The notes beneath the pieces are model-generated. The model was not told where the DNA came from and did not search any database. It saw only the letters and a list, made by a program, of their open reading frames with translations. The position numbers and the translations under genes are program-made. Shown here piece after piece: positions 60,656 through 64,000 of a stretch of DNA of 64,000 nucleotides (position 1 is the stretch's first letter; each line of letters starts with the position of its first letter). The stretch spans positions 8,629-72,628 of the forward strand of contig DAIUAM010000014.1 of NCBI GenBank assembly GCA_036847185.1, written 5' to 3'. This DNA is from UBA4738 sp002413305. GTDB lineage: Bacteria; Actinomycetota; UBA4738.

Positions 60656-60821
60656 ATCGGGGCGGCGAATCACCAGTAAGCGTCGTATGGAGCGCATTGG
60701 CGAGTGGGCCGTCGAATGACGTAGACCTCCTCGCTTGAGGCCGCCGTTCCAGGCATGGGAGGGCCAGCGCCACTTCGTGCGACCCGATACCTGCGCCGAC
60801 CTGGTTCGGTAGGCTCGCCGA

Positions 60822-62105
60822 ATGGCCGACGCGTCGCCTCGCTGGAGACGGATCCTCGAGTACGTGTTGTCGATCGGCGCCTACCCAGGGGAACCGGAGA
60901 CGAAGCGAGGAGGGCGACGGGTCTTGGTCGTCGCCGCCGTCGTCGCGATGCTCTTCACACTCGCGGCAGCCCTCGCTGACCTCAGTGCTGGATACACGTG
61001 GGTCGCGGCGATGAACTTCGGCCTGGTCGCCGTGACGCCCTTCTTTCTAATCGCGATACAGCTCAAGCCGCATCGTTTCGCCTGGATCGTGACTGCGTTC
61101 TTCGTCCTGGCCTTCGTGGGCGGGCTTGCCGAAACAGCGCTGTTCGGGGGGCTCCTGCCGTCAGGACTGGCCGTCGTGTTCGGGTTGCTCCTCGTGTTGG
61201 GTTCGCTGCTCGCGATCAGCCTCAAGGCAGCGATCTGGTGGTTCGTCGCGTTCACAGCCTCCGTGGTGTACGCGGTCGTGATACCCGACTGGATCGATCC
61301 GATCTACCGAAGGTCGGATCCGGCAGCCGCGGCCGCCTTCAACCTCGTCGCGACGGGCATCGTCACCCTGGCCGTCCTGGCGTACTTCGTTCACCAGCGC
61401 GATCGGTTCCAGGAACGATCCGACGACTTGCTGCACAACATCCTTCCCGACGAGATCGCCGAACGCCTCAAGACCGACAACACCATGATCGCCGACGACT
61501 TCGCCTCGGCGTCCGTACTGTTCGCCGATGTCGTCGGCTTCACGCCGATGTCTGCTGGGATGTCGCCGTCCGATCTGGTGGGTCTGTTGGATGACGTCTT
61601 CACGAGGTTCGACGGGTTCGTCGCCGAGCTGGGGCTGGAGAAGATCAAGACGGTAGGCGATGAGTACATGGTCGCCGCCGGAGTCCCTCGAGGCCGGCTC
61701 GATCACGCGCACGTCATCGCTGAGCTGGCGCTGCGCATCCGAGATCACTTCGCGACGAACCAGGTCAAGGGTCGTCGTCTCTCCTTTCGGATCGGCATCA
61801 ACTCCGGCCCGGTCACGGCCGGGATCATCGGAACCCACAAGTTCTCCTACGATCTGTGGGGCGATACGGTCAACGCTGCCAGTCGTATGGAGTCCGAAGG
61901 TGTCCCCGGATCGATCCAGGTGAGCGCCGCAACCTACGAGCTCATCAAAGACATGTACGTGTGCGAAGCGCGCGGAATCACCTCCGTGAAGGGAAAGGGC
62001 GAGATGGAGACCTACCTGCTCATCTCGAGGCGCGAGACGACTCCTGCGAGCAGCAAGCTGACCCCATCCGGAGAGGGGAAGGCGTCGCCCAGCGGTTCAC
62101 GCTGA
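60822..62105 (+). CDS. Membrane-bound class III adenylate/guanylate cyclase
   Basis: 427 aa. Six TM segments lie between about 32 and 190, then a short linker helix (RFQERSDDLLHNILPDEIAERLK) and a class III cyclase domain (210-400). Metal-binding residues are in VLFADVVGFTPMS and KIKTVGDEYMVAAG, and the ribose/transition-state region is SYDLWGDTVNAASRMES with the Asn and Arg. It makes cAMP or cGMP. TAGGCT lies 6 nt before the ATG, so it is probably leaderless. A second cyclase gene, on the other strand, follows. Confidence 0.93.
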   Translation: MADASPRWRRILEYVLSIGAYPGEPETKRGGRRVLVVAAVVAMLFTLAAALADLSAGYTWVAAMNFGLVAVTPFFLIAIQLKPHRFAWIVTAFFVLAFVGGLAETALFGGLLPSGLAVVFGLLLVLGSLLAISLKAAIWWFVAFTASVVYAVVIPDWIDPIYRRSDPAAAAAFNLVATGIVTLAVLAYFVHQRDRFQERSDDLLHNILPDEIAERLKTDNTMIADDFASASVLFADVVGFTPMSAGMSPSDLVGLLDDVFTRFDGFVAELGLEKIKTVGDEYMVAAGVPRGRLDHAHVIAELALRIRDHFATNQVKGRRLSFRIGINSGPVTAGIIGTHKFSYDLWGDTVNAASRMESEGVPGSIQVSAATYELIKDMYVCEARGITSVKGKGEMETYLLISRRETTPASSKLTPSGEGKASPSGSR

Positions 62106-62200
62106 TCCTTCAGTCATGAACCAACAGAGCCGAACGATTTCGATCACGCCATCGGCGATCGGGTGCTCGACCCGGACGCCGAAGCGCTTCGGTGGTGGAA

Positions 62201-62256
62201 CGATCGGACATCGAACATGGGCCTCTACCAGGCAATATGTCAGGGAATCCGTCAGG
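62201..62256 (+). repeat. Degenerate repeat A, copy 1
   Basis: Shares a 21-bp identical core (62219-62239) with 63884-63904 and more similarity on both sides. In one frame it reads DRTSNMGLYQAICQGIRQ. Confidence 0.7.
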
Positions 62257-62263
62257 AATCACG

Positions 62264-62325
62264 CCCTGGCAGGAGCTTTGTTCGAACCCGCGCGTACAGA
62301 CGCAAGTCGCCCATCTCTACGGCCT
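62264..62325 (+). repeat. Degenerate repeat B, copy 3
   Basis: CTGGCAGGAGCTTTGTTCGA and following. Reads WQELCSNPRVQTQVAHLYGLLG, the longest open version of the family. Confidence 0.65.
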
Positions 62326-62367
62326 ACTGGGTAGCCGGGACTCAGCCCAGGATCGAGGTGAACGGAG

Positions 62368-63702
62368 TCAGCGGGCGGCGAGGAGCTGCCACTCTCCCGG
62401 AACGCCTTGAGCTGATGGCCCCCCTATCCGCGAACTCCATGCCCGAGCCGGTGACCAGGTCGGTGACCGTCCGGGAGACGAGGATCTCCCCTGCGGCGGC
62501 GTTCGACGACACACGCGAGGCGATGTGCACGGCGATGCCCCCAACGTCGTCGCCACGAAGCTCCACCTCGCCGGTGTGCACCCCCGCCCGGATCTCGATC
62601 CCCAGCCCGGCCATCTCCTCGCGCAGCGCGACCGCGCATCTCAGCGCTCGCGCCGGGCCGTCGAAGATGGCGAGGATGCCGTCGCCGGTCGTCTTCACCA
62701 GCCGTCCACGATGCGACTCGACCTGCGATCGAGCGGCGGCGTCGTGCTCGTCCAGCAGCGCCTTCCATCCTTCGTCACCGGTCGCTGCCGCCCGCTCGGT
62801 GGATCCCACGATGTCGGTGAACAGGATCGTGGCGAGGACCCGGTTCTCCTCAGGGACCGGGTGCGCGCCCGTCAGGAAGCGCTGGGTCTCGGCCAGGATC
62901 GCCTCGGCTCCCTCGAAGAACGGGAGGTGGTCGCTTCCCGGTAGTTCGAGGAGGGTGGCGTTGGGGATCCGCTCCGCCATGTATCGGCTGGCCTCGATGC
63001 GGCCCCTCCGATCACCGAGGGCGTGCATGACGAGCACCGGGCATCGGATCGACCCCAGAACGCGGCGGATGTCGACCTGGGGCAGCGACCGGAGATAGGC
63101 GACGTACTCGCGAGGGCTGCGGGAGGCGAGGTAGTGGCGCGCCCACCATCGCCCCGACGCCTCGTCGGTGGCGAGGCTCGGCGCGATCTCGGTGAACATC
63201 ACGCGGATGCGTTCCTCACTCGGATCGCTCTGTGCCCGGATCACTCGCTCGAGCTCCTCCGGCGTGGCCCCCCACGGGTAGTCCGGCTCGTCGCGCATGG
63301 CGGCCGGGTGGGAACCGAACGTCACGACCGCGGAGGTTCGCTCCGGATACGTTGCGGCGAACATCAATGCCACCCGGCCGCCCAGGTGGCACGCGAAGTG
63401 CGCGCAGCGGACCGATGCTTCGGCATCGAGCACCGTGGCCACGTCGTCCAACCCCTGCTCGAGTCCGTTCTGTACGCTGCCTCGGTCGGAGAGGCCCGTC
63501 CCTCGAGGGTCGAACAGGATCAGCCGTGAGAACGACGCGAGGCGCGTGAAGAACCGAGCCACGGACGGGTGCTCCCACAGGAGCGCCAGGTTGCTCGGCC
63601 ATCCGAGCTGAACAGGAGGTCCGGACCCTGGCCGAGCACCTGGTAGGCGATGGCCAGCTTGCCCGAGCGTGTGAACCGGATCGGAGGCGACTGCACTTCC
63701 AC
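62368..63702 (-). pseudogene. Alpha/beta hydrolase-class III cyclase fusion with frameshifts
   Basis: About 445 aa if repaired. GTG 63702 starts EVQSPPIRFTRSGKLAIAYQVLG, then near 63,612 a 4-nt loss shifts to VQLGWPSNLALLWEHPSVARFF and the hydrolase core (LILFDPRGTGLSDRG, PVLVMHALGD, LPGSDHLPFF). The nucleophile region is HFACHLGG, with Cys or His in the Ser place. The cyclase domain has ILFTDIVGSTERAAATGD, KTTGDGILAIFDG and IRAGVHTGEVE. Near the end two single-base losses (GCCAT for GCCCAT, AAGGC for AAGGGC) hide the C-terminus GVPGEWQLLAAR. This is the known hydrolase-cyclase architecture of actinobacteria. Confidence 0.85.
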
Positions 63703-63828
63703 GCAGGGAGTGTAGGTGAGCCAACGGAAGCCCGGAGATGCCCTCGTCCTCGGCCCGTCGGTCGGCCGGCGCACTCAGGCTCGGCAACGCGGATTGAGCG
63801 CACGCGCTCCTTCAGCGGCGGGAGGAGC

Positions 63829-63842
63829 CTATTCGAACCCCA
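63829..63842 (+). repeat. Degenerate repeat B, short copy 4
   Basis: GAGGAGCCTATTCGAACCCC region; only the first part of repeat B is conserved. It precedes repeat A copy 2, the reverse of the order at 62.2 kb. Confidence 0.45.
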
Positions 63843-63865
63843 AGATGTTGCGGTTGGGAGCTGGG

Positions 63866-63921
63866 CGATCGGACATTCCACCTGGGCCTCTACCAGGCAA
63901 TATGCGGGGCGATTCGTCAAG
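63866..63921 (+). repeat. Degenerate repeat A, copy 2
   Basis: Ends 7 bp before the tRNA gene. Reads DRTFHLGLYQAICGAIRQG in the frame corresponding to copy 1. Confidence 0.7.
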
Positions 63922-63928
63922 GGGCGAG

Positions 63929-64000
63929 TGCCCCCGGCAGGACTCGAACCTGCGCACCGCGCTCCGGAGGCGCGTGCTCTATCCTCTGAGCTACGGGGGC
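63929..64000 (-). tRNA. tRNA-Arg (anticodon CCG)
   Basis: On the minus strand the acceptor GCCCCCG pairs with CGGGGGC, the D-arm is GCTC...GAGC, the anticodon stem is CGCGC/GCGCG with loop CTCCGGA (CCG, reads CGG), and the T-arm is GCAGG-TTCGAGT-CCTGC. The discriminator is A at 63929 and no CCA is encoded in the genome. The whole 72-nt gene is inside the window with its first base at 64000. Confidence 0.95.

Noticed and set aside
58780..63921. Integron cassette array with attC sites
   Set aside because: The repeats lack recognisable RYYYAAC/GTTRRRY core pairs and a palindromic fold, and no integrase is seen. They look like coding remnants.

Overview
The window is chromosomal DNA of a high-GC actinobacterium, probably from an uncultured lineage assembled from a metagenome (my inference). 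The evidence is a WhiB-family regulator, a group-3 SigB/SigF-type sigma factor next to an RsbW-like kinase, a mycothiol-type maleylpyruvate isomerase fold, a fused transaldolase/glucose-6-phosphate isomerase, and many start codons placed 6-7 nt after a TANNNT hexamer, which suggests leaderless mRNAs. There is no rRNA, phage, transposase or CRISPR array. A 100-base run of N marks a scaffold join.

Layout. 0-8 kb: 3' end of endonuclease III, WhiB, glycerophosphodiesterase, lipid kinase, sigma factor and RsbW-like kinase, then a TetR-controlled DHA2 drug exporter divergent from a class III aminotransferase. 8-18 kb: a membrane TIR protein with a C-terminal propeller-like domain, a CoA-ester lyase/acyl-CoA dehydrogenase/maleylpyruvate-isomerase-like operon, a frameshifted secreted protein, a MaoC hydratase, a receiver-histidine kinase hybrid and a type-5 uracil-DNA glycosylase. 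18-26 kb: an ABC exporter, GNAT, MarR, the Tal-Pgi fusion with 6-phosphogluconolactonase, a VIT-type transporter and PAC2. 26-37 kb: a GAF-GGDEF-GAF-GAF-HD-GYP protein carrying the gap, a beta-hydroxyacid dehydrogenase, a YchF-like GTPase, a STAS/PP2C partner-switching pair and an HtrA protease. 37-47 kb: mostly single genes, then a PadR/ABC-ATPase/FtsX-permease operon.

47-56 kb is the most distinctive region. A two-component system faces a run of lipoproteins built from a two-cysteine module (C-M-R-S-H-G...N-F-P-D-P), a PadR regulator with a two-TM partner, a peptidoglycan-binding-type membrane-fusion protein and a MacB-type ATPase and permease. The same 18-bp direct-repeat box (TGTAACC-N4-TGCAACC) lies in front of the two-component operon and of two lipoprotein genes, so the block is probably one envelope-stress or export regulon.

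56-64 kb is a decaying accessory region ending at tRNA-Arg(CCG). It holds fragments of pirin, alpha/beta-hydrolase, pterin dehydratase and LtrA genes, two class III nucleotide cyclases, VOC and DinB genes, and a repeated degenerate sequence between them. Several genes, mostly from 42 kb onward, carry frameshifts that a one-base change in a short homopolymer would repair. These may be sequencing errors or real decay.
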